64,000 nt of DNA from Bryobacterales bacterium. GTDB taxonomy: Bacteria > Acidobacteriota > Terriglobia > Bryobacterales > Bryobacteraceae. The stretch lies in the NCBI GenBank assembly GCA_019261985.1, contig JAFAQY010000071.1, forward strand, positions 1 to 64,000, given 5' to 3'. This document shows positions 45,340 to 53,440 of this stretch, piece by piece. Position numbers and translations under genes: made by a program. Positions within the stretch are counted from its first letter, which is position 1. Each line of letters opens with the position of its first letter. Under the pieces are notes generated by a model. It saw only the letters and a list, made by a program, of their open reading frames with translations. It made no database searches and was not told where the DNA came from.

Positions 45340-46035
45340 ATGGCCGATTCATCAACACCCGTACATCCTAAAGAGGACTCTCTCTCGGTCCTGAAGGCGA
45401 TTGCCGAAGCTTCCGCGGTTTTCGTTGCCCTTACCTTCCTGGGTGGCTGGTCCTACCTGGCCTCATACTATAAGACCTTCGGCCTGGACCCACTCGATAT
45501 GGACGTCGCTGTACCGATTGTTTCAACCGTCGGTGTTGTTACCCTCCACCACATGATCCAGGACTCCGCGATAAAGCTGTTTAGTTATTTTCCGGCATTT
45601 TGGCTGATGGCTGCAGGTGTTTTGCTTGCATCTTTAGCGTTCCTTTTCCATCGATTTGTTAGAACGCATCGCGGCCAGGTGGTCGCCGGTGTTACCGTTC
45701 TTCTTTTTTTGGTGATTAGTTTGGGAGTGTCCCGGGGGCGCAGGGCCGCGAACGAAGATATGTTCAAGCAGTCCGACAGCCTGCCGAACGTAACGCTCTT
45801 CACGCAGAAAATCCCTGCGGTTCTGGACCATACTCTGCCCCGCTGCGTCGCGTTCACTTCGGATTATGGCGTAGAGCCTCCGCCGTGCCGCCTGCTTTTG
45901 CATTCCGGTAAGATATACTATTTTTTCCAACCGATCGCGGCTTCAACGCCGGCAGATGTACCGAATATCGATGTTTACGCGCTTCCGGAATCGCAAATAG
46001 ATGCGATCCATGTGCAAAGGGGTAGGGAAAGATGA
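45340..46035 (+). CDS. Hypothetical inner-membrane protein
   Basis: A 231-residue protein I do not recognise. Three hydrophobic helices are seen: ASAVFVALTFLGGWSYLASY, FPAFWLMAAGVLLASLAFLF and GQVVAGVTVLLFLVISLGV. A C-terminal domain of about 95 residues follows (VTLFTQKIPAVLDHTLPRC, PPCRLLLHSGKIYYFFQPI) with a pair of cysteines. It starts a four-gene operon and overlaps the next gene by 4 bp. A TATACT box lies 9 bp upstream of the ATG, so the leader may be very short. Confidence 0.7.
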   Translation: MADSSTPVHPKEDSLSVLKAIAEASAVFVALTFLGGWSYLASYYKTFGLDPLDMDVAVPIVSTVGVVTLHHMIQDSAIKLFSYFPAFWLMAAGVLLASLAFLFHRFVRTHRGQVVAGVTVLLFLVISLGVSRGRRAANEDMFKQSDSLPNVTLFTQKIPAVLDHTLPRCVAFTSDYGVEPPPCRLLLHSGKIYYFFQPIAASTPADVPNIDVYALPESQIDAIHVQRGRER

Positions 46036-46469
46036 ATGTTGCGTGGCTCGCCTTTCTCCTAGGTATGGCGCCATCCTTGTTCGGCGATACCGTCTATTTC
46101 CGCGAGGGCGGCAGCATTAATGGCGATCTGCAAAGCTTGCAAAATGGCAAAGTTTCGATTGACGCGCGGTTTGCGTCCGGCACCCGAACAGTCGTATACA
46201 GCCTTGCGGACGTAGACCGGATCAACTTTAATACCGAGTACTTCAACCAAAATGCGCCGCCGAAAGATTTTGGAATCGGTTCCTCGAACGCAATCGCCAA
46301 GTCTTCCAATAGCACTACCGCTGACTCTTCAAATGTCGATGTCGTAATTATGAGAGGCAAGCCCAGGAAATCCTGCAAACTTGAGAGCATCGACCGGCAA
46401 CTCGTTCATTGCGGCGGTGACATCAGGAGACAGCCGGACTTGTTGGGCATTATCGTAGCCCCAAGATGA
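46032..46469 (+). CDS. Hypothetical exported protein
   Basis: A 145-residue protein with a signal peptide (MNVAWLAFLLGMAPSLFGD). It then has a beta-rich segment DTVYFREGGSINGDLQSLQN and VVYSLADVDRINFNTEYFN, of the type that makes small exported beta-barrels in Acidobacteriota. A serine/threonine-rich linker leads to a short tail with two cysteines (KSCKLESIDRQLVHCGGD) that could form a disulfide. Function unknown. ATGA overlaps at both ends tie it to its neighbours. Confidence 0.65.
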   Translation: MNVAWLAFLLGMAPSLFGDTVYFREGGSINGDLQSLQNGKVSIDARFASGTRTVVYSLADVDRINFNTEYFNQNAPPKDFGIGSSNAIAKSSNSTTADSSNVDVVIMRGKPRKSCKLESIDRQLVHCGGDIRRQPDLLGIIVAPR

Positions 46470-47329
46470 GAAACATCGTCAAACCTCTGACCACGGCTAT
46501 TTATCTGATTTCCGCGGCTGCCGCGTTGTTCGCACAGCCTCAGCAACGGCTGGCGCTGTGCGATGAATTAAAACTTGGGTTGCCGCCGGACACCTCTAGT
46601 GAAGTACGCGCCGCGCTAGACCGGATCGGCAATGAAATAGAATTGCCCACGTTTAGGGTCCGTCTCCAGCAATCGGAGTCGGCGTTGATCAATGCGGAGG
46701 GTGGAGCCGCTGCGACGCTTTGCAACGGGAACCAGCAATACATCTTCTACTCTCCTTCCAGGATCGAGCAGCTTAAGCGCTCATTGCCCGGAACCGGTCT
46801 GCCCTTGTACTTTATCCTCAGCCATGAGTTCGCGCATCACAAACTCGATCACCTTTTGGACAACACTGATCCGGTGAAAGACCAGGAAGGCGAAGCGGAT
46901 TGGCAAGCCGCCCGATGGCTGACAAGGATCGATGGGGTGACGTACGACGGTCTAATCGCCGCCTTCAACTCCCTTCAACTGAAAGAGGCGGGAGACGCCA
47001 CGCACCCTTCCACATGCGAGCGAAGGGGAAAAATTACAGAAGGCTATAATCTCGCCGCGCCGAAACGAGGCTTGGTAGCGGCGACTCCGGTGACATGCAA
47101 TGTATGTCTGGGCTATCTAAGCACAAGCAGGGCGTTGCTTCTGCGCCACGAGATTGACGGCGGAAAGCGCCTGCAACCGGACGATTTCGTTGCCTGCGGA
47201 ATTAGCAAGATCGAGGATCTGCCGCTCGACTACAACTCCGAGCTCGCCGGCATGTGCGTAATAAGCAAGCTTTCGGTTGCGGCTCGTCTGACCTGGAAAA
47301 ATGTCGACGTCTGTTCGTTGATGCATTAA
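46466..47329 (+). CDS. Exported M48-like zinc metallopeptidase
   Basis: A 287-residue protein with a signal peptide (TTAIYLISAAAALFAQ). The zinc motif HExxH is visible in YFILSHEFAHHKLDHLLDN near residue 128, and a downstream Glu ligand in DQEGEADWQAARWLTRI near 147-150, as in M48 peptidases. Cysteines in the C-terminal half (CERRGKI, TCNVCLGYL, FVACGISK, GMCVISK) suggest disulfides or metal binding. It is the third gene of the operon and may process the product of the fourth. The substrate is not known. Confidence 0.75.
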   Translation: MRNIVKPLTTAIYLISAAAALFAQPQQRLALCDELKLGLPPDTSSEVRAALDRIGNEIELPTFRVRLQQSESALINAEGGAAATLCNGNQQYIFYSPSRIEQLKRSLPGTGLPLYFILSHEFAHHKLDHLLDNTDPVKDQEGEADWQAARWLTRIDGVTYDGLIAAFNSLQLKEAGDATHPSTCERRGKITEGYNLAAPKRGLVAATPVTCNVCLGYLSTSRALLLRHEIDGGKRLQPDDFVACGISKIEDLPLDYNSELAGMCVISKLSVAARLTWKNVDVCSLMH

Positions 47330-47366
47330 AAAAAGGGCGTAAAAAAAAATGACCACGGAGGAAACA

Positions 47367-48515
47367 ATGCGGTTAAAAGGGCTTGCGGTGTTTTTCTTAA
47401 CGGCTATGGGCGCCTTTGCGCAAGGCGTGGCGGCGCGCGTGGAGAAACTAACGTCCGACGTCGACAAATTAAGCGCGGACGTTGCTAAGCTCAAAACCAA
47501 TCCGCCATCCGCTACCGGCGCCGCCAATGCTGCGCCCGCGGCAGGATCGCCGGTCTTCGTCCAATCGTCCGGGAAGACGATCGCGCGTGTCACCTCCGGG
47601 CCCGACGGCAGCGGATATTTCGAAGCGCTTGCCAATGACGAAAAACGTCTCGCATTCATGGGCGAGGCAGCGAATCGTAAGGGGGGCGGCGGTTGGTATT
47701 ACGCCTCTGATGGAAAGACCCTCATTGCGTCCGTGCGCCCCGATGATTCGGCGGGCGGCGCGCTGCTGGATATCTTTAATTCAAAGGGTGAGGGTCGGTT
47801 TCGCGCCGGCAGCGATGACGAGGGCGGATATATGCAGGTTTTTCGTCCTTCGAACTCAGCCGGAGGTGGCGCCGCAGTCGCGTTGTTCGTAAACCCCGAC
47901 GGCGGAGGGGAGGTGACCGTTACCAACAAAGATAACCACCGGGTCGCGACCCTCGGAGTAACGAGCGACCATACCACTGGAGGATTGTTCATTTACGACG
48001 GAACGGGAAATAAATTGTTGGCAAAAGTTGTCAATGACGGTAATTCCGGAATTTTGAATCTTTCGGGAAGTGCTCCTCAGTTCCAACTGAACGGACAAAT
48101 TCACGATTACGCCGAGATTTTCGATATCGCTAACCGCGAAGGGATTCGCCCCGGGTCGGTGGTAGCGGAGTCTCCCGGTGGACAAGGATTGGTGCTCGCA
48201 TCCGGGGCATACAATCGCGCGGTAGTTGGTGTGATCGCCGGCGCTGGAGATTATCGCAGCGGCATCGTCATGGGCGGTCGAGACGATGAGACAACGGATC
48301 TTCCGGTGGCCACTTCCGGCCAAGTGTATGTTCGTGTGACTGTGGAGGGCGGTCAAATTTCGGTTGGCGATTTGCTGGTCAGCTCGAGCGTCCCCGGAGT
48401 CGCAATGCGTGGCGAGAATAGCAGCCGCTTGACGGGGACTGTCATCGGTAAGGCTCTTCAACCTTTCGCCGGCCACGACGAGGGCCTGATCCGAATGCTC
48501 GTTTTGAATCGATAG
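47367..48515 (+). CDS. Exported coiled-coil / fibre-like protein
   Basis: A 382-residue protein. It has a signal peptide (MRLKGLAVFFLTAMGAFA), then a short trimeric-type coiled coil (VEKLTSDVDKLSADVAKLK). Glycine-rich beta repeats follow (FEALANDEKRLAFMGEA, LLDIFNSKGEGRFRAGSDDE, ALFVNPDGGGEVTVTNKDNH). The C-terminal 150 residues (VVGVIAGAGDYRSGIVMGG, QVYVRVTVEGGQISVGDLLV, GTVIGKALQPF) match a widespread end domain of bacterial fibre-like and phage tail-like proteins. Start is ATG at 47367 behind GGAGG. It ends the operon and is likely the surface-exposed product. Confidence 0.75.
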   Translation: MRLKGLAVFFLTAMGAFAQGVAARVEKLTSDVDKLSADVAKLKTNPPSATGAANAAPAAGSPVFVQSSGKTIARVTSGPDGSGYFEALANDEKRLAFMGEAANRKGGGGWYYASDGKTLIASVRPDDSAGGALLDIFNSKGEGRFRAGSDDEGGYMQVFRPSNSAGGGAAVALFVNPDGGGEVTVTNKDNHRVATLGVTSDHTTGGLFIYDGTGNKLLAKVVNDGNSGILNLSGSAPQFQLNGQIHDYAEIFDIANREGIRPGSVVAESPGGQGLVLASGAYNRAVVGVIAGAGDYRSGIVMGGRDDETTDLPVATSGQVYVRVTVEGGQISVGDLLVSSSVPGVAMRGENSSRLTGTVIGKALQPFAGHDEGLIRMLVLNR

Positions 48516-48594
48516 CGCCACGATCCAAGCGCCGCGTTTCGCGCTACTGGGTGACTACTTGGCCCCCTGGCCTCACAGCCATCGCGGCCGGGGT

Positions 48595-49809
48595 TCACGC
48601 AGCCGGTTTCAGCTCCACCTTTACCCACCCCTCGGCGCGTTTATCGAACGTCTTATATGCTTCGACTACATTCCGCATAGGTTCCACCTGTGTGAGCACC
48701 TGCAGCGGATTGAAGTGGCCCGCGCTCACCATCTCTACCAGCTTTGGAACGTAGCGCAGGTGATTGCAATTGCCGCCATTTAGGGTCAGATTCTTGTTCA
48801 TAGTCTTGCCGATGGGGAACACGTCCGCCGTTTCCGGATACACGCCGATGACGGACACGGTTCCCGCCTTGCAGACCGATTCCACCGCCCATTCAAGCAC
48901 TTGAGACGGCGCGTTCCCCGGAATCCAATTACCGCCTTTCGGCTTGGTTTCCGGAGCGATCTTTTTAAGCTGCTCGCTGAACGCAGATTTTTTCTTCGCA
49001 GCCTCTTTCGCGGCCGGTCCTTTCTCGGGCATCACGGCATCCACCCCCACGGCGTCGATCACCCGATCGGGCCCGATCCCGCCGGTCAGCTCCTGGAGAA
49101 TTTTCACCGGGTGGTCTTCCTCGAAGTCAATCGCTTCCGCGCCTTGCGCTCTCGCCATCTCCAGGCGTGTCGGAATTCGGTCGATTCCAAACACGCGCCG
49201 CGCCCCCATCATCCTTGCGCTGGCGATCGCGAACTGGCCCACGGGTCCGCACCCGAACACCGCCACCGTGTCGCCGTCCTTGATTTCAGCGCAATCCGCG
49301 CCGAAATAACCGGTGGGAAAAATGTCTGAAATCAGGATTGCCTGATCGTCTGAGACGTTGGCCGGCAGCTTGACCAGATTCACATTTGCATATGGAATCC
49401 GCGCGTACTCGGCTTGCAGACCATCGAACGGACCCGAGGTTTCCGGGCCGCCATAAAACGCCGTGCCCGCCGACTTCCCGTGCGGATTCGCGTTATCGCA
49501 CTGCGCCGTGTACCCGGCGCGGCAATAGGAGCAGTATCCGCAACAAATCGTGGACGGGACAAGCACCCGGTCGCCCTTGCGCAAATTGCGAACGCCCGGC
49601 CCGAATTCTTCTACGATGCCCACCGCCTCATGCCCGAGTATGGTTCCGGCCTTCATCGGCGCCAGAGTTCCGCGGATCATGTGAAGGTCCGTGCCGCAGA
49701 TCGCGCTCGCGGTGATGCGAACAATTGCATCCGTCGAACGTTTGATTTTCGGATCGGCGACTCGTTCCAGGCGAATGTCTCCGATTCCGTGAAACACTAC
49801 AGCTTGCAT
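48595..49809 (-). CDS. Zinc-dependent alcohol dehydrogenase (glutathione-independent formaldehyde dehydrogenase-like)
   Basis: A 404-residue NAD-dependent medium-chain dehydrogenase. Catalytic zinc residues lie in SAICGTDLHMIRGT and GTILGHEAVGIVEEFG. The structural zinc Cys4 is in CCGYCSYCRAGYTAQCD. The Rossmann motif is VAVFGCGPVGQFAIASARMM. The long insert with EKGPAAKEAAKKKSAFSEQL is typical of the FdhA-like subgroup that dismutates or oxidises formaldehyde. It is monocistronic; GAGG-type sequence precedes the ATG. Confidence 0.92.
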   Translation of the reverse strand: MQAVVFHGIGDIRLERVADPKIKRSTDAIVRITASAICGTDLHMIRGTLAPMKAGTILGHEAVGIVEEFGPGVRNLRKGDRVLVPSTICCGYCSYCRAGYTAQCDNANPHGKSAGTAFYGGPETSGPFDGLQAEYARIPYANVNLVKLPANVSDDQAILISDIFPTGYFGADCAEIKDGDTVAVFGCGPVGQFAIASARMMGARRVFGIDRIPTRLEMARAQGAEAIDFEEDHPVKILQELTGGIGPDRVIDAVGVDAVMPEKGPAAKEAAKKKSAFSEQLKKIAPETKPKGGNWIPGNAPSQVLEWAVESVCKAGTVSVIGVYPETADVFPIGKTMNKNLTLNGGNCNHLRYVPKLVEMVSAGHFNPLQVLTQVEPMRNVVEAYKTFDKRAEGWVKVELKPAA

Positions 49810-49890
49810 GTGGACTCGCCTCCTTCCCTGTAGAGGGAGGTGGGCGCGTCAGCGTAACAGGAAGAATCCTTTCTTGAAGGGCTAAGTCGG

Positions 49891-49908
49891 GCCGGATGCC
49901 AATCCGGC
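49891..49908. terminator. Short perfect hairpin downstream of the ankyrin gene
   Basis: GCCGGAT and ATCCGGC pair as a 7-bp stem with a 4-base loop, 70 bp past the minus-strand ankyrin gene stop. There is no T-run, so this is a weak terminator candidate. The rest of 49810-49977 shows nothing else. Confidence 0.3.
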
Positions 49909-49977
49909 GCGCGGTTGCCAACCCCGCTGGGCGAGTTGGTATAAACACTCGGGCAGCGGCTTCGCAATCCGTCGAGC

Positions 49978-51708
49978 TTACGGCTGCGCGTTACCTTTGC
50001 ACAAATCCGTCACGCAGACCGTCTGCCCCGCTGGAGGAGGAACCGGAAGGCCCCGCTCCTTCATCAACTTCTCGAGCAGCGCTTCGGTCTCGGGGTGTGC
50101 GATCGCCGATTGCACGCCCACGCGTACCAGCCCTCGCGCGTAATCGACCGGCTCCCATGTGTGGCCAAATAGCGCGCCTGTGAATGTGTCGCGGCTACCG
50201 TTGTCGTGCGCGTCGAGTTTGGCGCCCCGATCCACCAGCAGTTGCACCACATCGTTGCGTCCCTTATGCGCCGCGCCGTGCAGCGCGGTGCGGCCGTCTT
50301 TATTGGCGAAATTCGGATCAATCCCCAGATCCAGGCACATCTTCACCGCCTCTAGATTGTCCTTCTCGGACCACTCGAACGTCACGCCTTCCACCCAGCC
50401 GATTCCGGCCGCGACCATCAGCGCGGTGTCGCCATTCGAAGTTGCGATTTTCGGGTCCGCGCCGTGCGTCAAAAACAGTTTCATCAGCGGCAGGTCGGAC
50501 GATTGCGCGGCGCGCAGGAACGGCGTCGCTCCGGCTTCGTACAGCCATTGCATCGTAAAGATCGTCCGCGTTTCCGTGCTGTCGCCCTTGCACTCAGAGG
50601 ACGTCGATTCCACGCCGCAGATGCGCGCATTCACATCCGCGCCTTTTTCGAGCAGCAGCTTGATGAACTCGAGCTGATCCATATCGGGCGTGCGCACCGG
50701 GTAGTCGCCGCCTTCGATGTTGCGATTGTCCACCGCGATATAAAGCGGAGACCAGCCGCCGTCGTTCTTAATATTCGGATCCGCCCCGCGCTCCAGCAGG
50801 TACTTCGCCAGCGCATAATGCCGGTTCTGCACCGCCGTCAACAGCGGAGTCCAGCCATAGCGCGTCTTCTGATTCACCTCCGCGCCCGCGCCGATCAGAA
50901 TTTTCACGCATTCCAGGCAATCTTCGCGAGCCGCGAATACGAGCGCGGTCAAGCCCCCGCCCTTCGTATTCTGCTGATTGCGGCCGAAGGCTGCTTCGGC
51001 CGCCGCGGCATCGGCCGCAGCCAAATCGTCGGGATTTCCGCCGGCGCGCGCGCCGCGTGCTCCCGCGCCGTTATTCCCCTGACCGAAATTCCGGTCCTGC
51101 GCCGCTCTCTGCTGCACGTTCGGCGCAAGGTACGCCGTTCCGCCTTTGTTGTCCGGATTTGTAATCGCCGAGACATTAGCGCCCGCGTCCACCAACAGCT
51201 TCACGGCTTCCGCATGGCGCTGCTCCACGGCCCACATAAGCGCGGTGGTGCCGCGAAGGTTTTCCTTGGCGTTCACGTCGGCCTTGTTATCCAGCAGCAC
51301 CTTAATTGCGCCCGTGATGCCGTTGCGTGACGCGAACATCAGCGGCGTCTCGCCGCGCGGGGAACGCTCATTCGCATCGGCGCCGGCTTTCAATAGCTTC
51401 TCGATCATCGGCGCGCTGCCGTTGATCGCCGCAAGCTGCAGCGCGGTCGCCCCGTCGCGATTCGCCGCTTTCACGTTCGCCCCAGCCGCGATTAAAACAT
51501 CGGCGAGCGCGAGGTCGTTCTTATAAGCCGCCCACTGAATCGCCGTCGCGCCGTCCGCTTGCGGAGCGTTTACGTCCGCCTTATCTTTGATTAAATTCGA
51601 AACAGCCGCCCGATCGCCGCGCATCGCCGCGTCCGCAACCGGACTACCGCCGGCCGCGAAAGCGCGGCTGGCTGCCGCAAGTGCCAGAAATAAATATGAC
51701 GCGCGCAT
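49978..51708 (-). CDS. Exported ankyrin-repeat protein
   Basis: A 576-residue protein with a signal peptide (MRASYLFLALAAASRAFA). About ten ankyrin repeats run nearly end to end, for example GATAIQWAAYKNDLALADVL, GATALQLAAINGSAPMIEKL, GETPLMFASRNGITGAIKVL and GRTALHGAAHKGRNDVVQLL. A Gly/Ala/Asn-rich insert at about 205-245 interrupts them. The C-terminal tail (GLPVPPPAGQTVCVTDLCKG) has two cysteines. It probably mediates protein binding in the periplasm. No operon partner. Confidence 0.93.
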   Translation of the reverse strand: MRASYLFLALAAASRAFAAGGSPVADAAMRGDRAAVSNLIKDKADVNAPQADGATAIQWAAYKNDLALADVLIAAGANVKAANRDGATALQLAAINGSAPMIEKLLKAGADANERSPRGETPLMFASRNGITGAIKVLLDNKADVNAKENLRGTTALMWAVEQRHAEAVKLLVDAGANVSAITNPDNKGGTAYLAPNVQQRAAQDRNFGQGNNGAGARGARAGGNPDDLAAADAAAAEAAFGRNQQNTKGGGLTALVFAAREDCLECVKILIGAGAEVNQKTRYGWTPLLTAVQNRHYALAKYLLERGADPNIKNDGGWSPLYIAVDNRNIEGGDYPVRTPDMDQLEFIKLLLEKGADVNARICGVESTSSECKGDSTETRTIFTMQWLYEAGATPFLRAAQSSDLPLMKLFLTHGADPKIATSNGDTALMVAAGIGWVEGVTFEWSEKDNLEAVKMCLDLGIDPNFANKDGRTALHGAAHKGRNDVVQLLVDRGAKLDAHDNGSRDTFTGALFGHTWEPVDYARGLVRVGVQSAIAHPETEALLEKLMKERGLPVPPPAGQTVCVTDLCKGNAQP

Positions 51709-51722
51709 AGTTCAATAGTACA

Positions 51723-51743
51723 GGGGCCAGGGGCCAGGGGCTA
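51723..51743. repeat. Heptamer tandem repeat
   Basis: Three copies of a 7-bp unit: GGGGCCA, GGGGCCA, GGGGCTA, starting 15 bp upstream of the ankyrin gene start. The unit length is the same as in the TGGCGTC array at 5316-5343. Confidence 0.7.
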
Positions 51744-51908
51744 GACGCATATTAACCGCCCTGGCAAACGAACGCAGGCAATCTTGTCGTTTGACCAAAA
51801 ATGCCAACCCAATTGCTTCCGCTCCGCACCCCAGTCCGGTCCATGAAATGGTTTGCCCGCCACGCGTTCAGCCACTTGAGCAGCGATCCGGTCGGCGAGC
51901 ACCGTCAA
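51741..51908 (-). pseudogene. Possible gene remnant
   Basis: A short minus-strand open frame reads LTVLADRIAAQVAERVAGKP, then FHGPDWGAERKQLGWHFW and DKIACVRLPGRLICV. The composition is protein-like, and the same frame stays open further upstream to about 51990, but there is no ATG. I recognise no family. It may be the 3' scrap of a lost gene. It fills most of the 345-bp gap between the ankyrin and TetR genes. Confidence 0.25.
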
Positions 51909-52002
51909 GAAATGGTCTGACCCGGATGGCGTTCGCGGCGAAACCGGCGTGACCTCCTTCGCGCCTCTGAATGCGTTGCGGCAGAGGCAAAGTTATGGTA
52001 GT

Positions 52003-52008
52003 TATAAT
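52003..52008 (+). promoter_or_regulatory. Predicted -10 box upstream of the TetR gene
   Basis: A perfect TATAAT lies in an AT-rich island (about 51990-52035) that contrasts with the GC-rich surroundings. No good -35 is found at 16-18 bp. If used, transcription would start near 52015, which excludes the far-upstream GTG at 51949 as start of the regulator and favours ATGs at 52030 or 52054. Confidence 0.35.
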
Positions 52009-52053
52009 ATTTTAGTTAGTCAAATATTGATGGTTTTCAGCCGACGCTTGTCT

Positions 52054-52710
52054 ATGAGACCGACGATCGCACGACATTCAGAAGAGGAGCCGCTGCGGGT
52101 TCGAAAGAAGATTCAAACGCGCCAGCGTATCGCAGATGCAGCAGCGACTTCGTTTGCGGCCAAAGGTTACGATGCGGTCACGATGGCTGAGATTGCGCGA
52201 CTCGCTGAGGTTTCAGAACAGACGGTCTATAATTTCTTCCCCAGCAAGGAACTGCTCGTTTTGGATGAGGACGCAGCCTTCGCGGCGCTCCTGGTCGGAA
52301 TGATCCGAGAGCGACCAGCTGGGACAAAGATCGCGGACGCTGTGCGGGCCCGAGCACATGCCTTCCTGAAGCAAATGCAGGCCAGGCCGAAAGGCCGGAA
52401 AAGCAGAGGCGGCCTACCCTGCCTTATGAATTCCAGCCCGCAGGTGCGGCGGGTCTGGCTGGCGGCCGTGGATCGATACGCCTCGAGTATCGCTACAGTC
52501 GTGGTTGATGAAAGTGGCGGCAAAGTGTCGCCACTGGCATCCAGGCTTCTTGGTTTCTCGGTTGTGACCATCTTTTCGGTGATCATCGAAGAGACCGGTC
52601 GCGCAACACTGCGGGGTATCGATATGCGATCTCTTAACAAGCTCCATACTCAGATCGATGATGCCGTGGATCGGCTCGCACCCGCACTGAATTCGATTAC
52701 GTCGAGGTAA
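52054..52710 (+). CDS. TetR/AcrR family transcriptional regulator
   Basis: A 218-residue regulator. The N-terminal helix-turn-helix is typical: QTRQRIADAAATSFAAKGYD, AVTMAEIARLAEVSEQTVYN and FFPSKELLVLDEDA. The C-terminal ligand domain is divergent, so the effector is unknown. ATG at 52054 is used because it follows the predicted promoter; ATG at 52030 is possible. It precedes an HXXEE membrane gene, a small ORF and an oxidoreductase on the same strand, and probably represses them in the absence of a toxic or oxidisable compound. Confidence 0.9.
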   Translation: MRPTIARHSEEEPLRVRKKIQTRQRIADAAATSFAAKGYDAVTMAEIARLAEVSEQTVYNFFPSKELLVLDEDAAFAALLVGMIRERPAGTKIADAVRARAHAFLKQMQARPKGRKSRGGLPCLMNSSPQVRRVWLAAVDRYASSIATVVVDESGGKVSPLASRLLGFSVVTIFSVIIEETGRATLRGIDMRSLNKLHTQIDDAVDRLAPALNSITSR

Positions 52711-52796
52711 AGCGATGGGGAAGCTACAAGTCATGTTGACTGCGGCAGGCACGGGCGGAGCCTCCTCAGATTGTGAAGTCAAACAGGAGGTCTCGG

Positions 52797-53285
52797 ATGA
52801 TATCTCTCAGCATTCTCTTTTGGGCGTTCTTCGCCACATATGTCGTTCATATCCTCGACGAAACGATCCTGAACGGAGGATTCGTTCAGTGGATCAAGGA
52901 CGGCTTCTGGCCGACGTACAACGCACGGATGTTCATCTGGTTCAATGGTGTTGCCCTCGTATTGATTGCTGCAAGCGATGGTCTCTTCGACTCTTTGGGA
53001 GGCCATTGGGTCATTCTGCCGCTCCTTTGGATCGCGGGGTTCGTCACCCACGTTTTCACCGTACACCTCTACTGGACCATCCGTCGGAACACCTATTCAC
53101 CCGGCCTGGTTTCGAGCACGCTCTACCTCGTCATCTTTTATCTAGCGATCAAATACGGCCTTGCCAGCGGGCTCGTGAGCGCCTCGGATTTTGCGATTGG
53201 CACGACGGTCGGCGTGCTCACCGTGGGAGCATTCCTCACGGTCGGGCCTACATGGCTTTTCCCGAAGATCATGCGCCGCGGCTAG
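52797..53285 (+). CDS. HXXEE-domain membrane protein
   Basis: A 162-residue protein with about five hydrophobic helices. The first helix contains ATYVVHILDETILNGGFVQW, a variant of the H-x2-E-E signature (His-x2-Asp-Glu here). A later GFVTHVFTVHLYWTIRRNTY also fits the family. Start is ATG at 52797 with AGGAGG 7 bp upstream. Function of HXXEE proteins is unknown. It lies 86 bp behind the TetR gene and overlaps the next small ORF. Confidence 0.75.
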   Translation: MISLSILFWAFFATYVVHILDETILNGGFVQWIKDGFWPTYNARMFIWFNGVALVLIAASDGLFDSLGGHWVILPLLWIAGFVTHVFTVHLYWTIRRNTYSPGLVSSTLYLVIFYLAIKYGLASGLVSASDFAIGTTVGVLTVGAFLTVGPTWLFPKIMRRG

Positions 53286-53440
53286 AACAGCGTCTGGCCG
53301 AGAGGCGCTACTGGGCGCCCAAGTCGGATTGGATCACATTCCGCACGGGAAGCGAGCACGATCTGAAACGTTGGCTGTGCCTGATGCGCCTGTCCTATCT
53401 CCGTTACCTCAGAAACAGAGGCAATGGGGCAATACAATGA
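53252..53440 (+). CDS. Small ORF, C-terminal-fragment-like (possibly luciferase-like DUF5519)
   Basis: A 62-residue frame beginning MAFPEDHAPRLEQRLAERRY, then WAPKSDWITFRTGSEHDLKR and WLCLMRLSYLRYLRN. The sequence is clearly protein-like and resembles the C-terminal end of DUF5519 'luciferase domain' proteins, though I am not sure. It overlaps the HXXEE 3' end by 34 bp and the oxidoreductase ATG by 4 bp (ATGA). It is either a real coupled miniprotein or the tail of a deleted gene now serving as a translational bridge. Confidence 0.45.
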   Translation: MAFPEDHAPRLEQRLAERRYWAPKSDWITFRTGSEHDLKRWLCLMRLSYLRYLRNRGNGAIQ

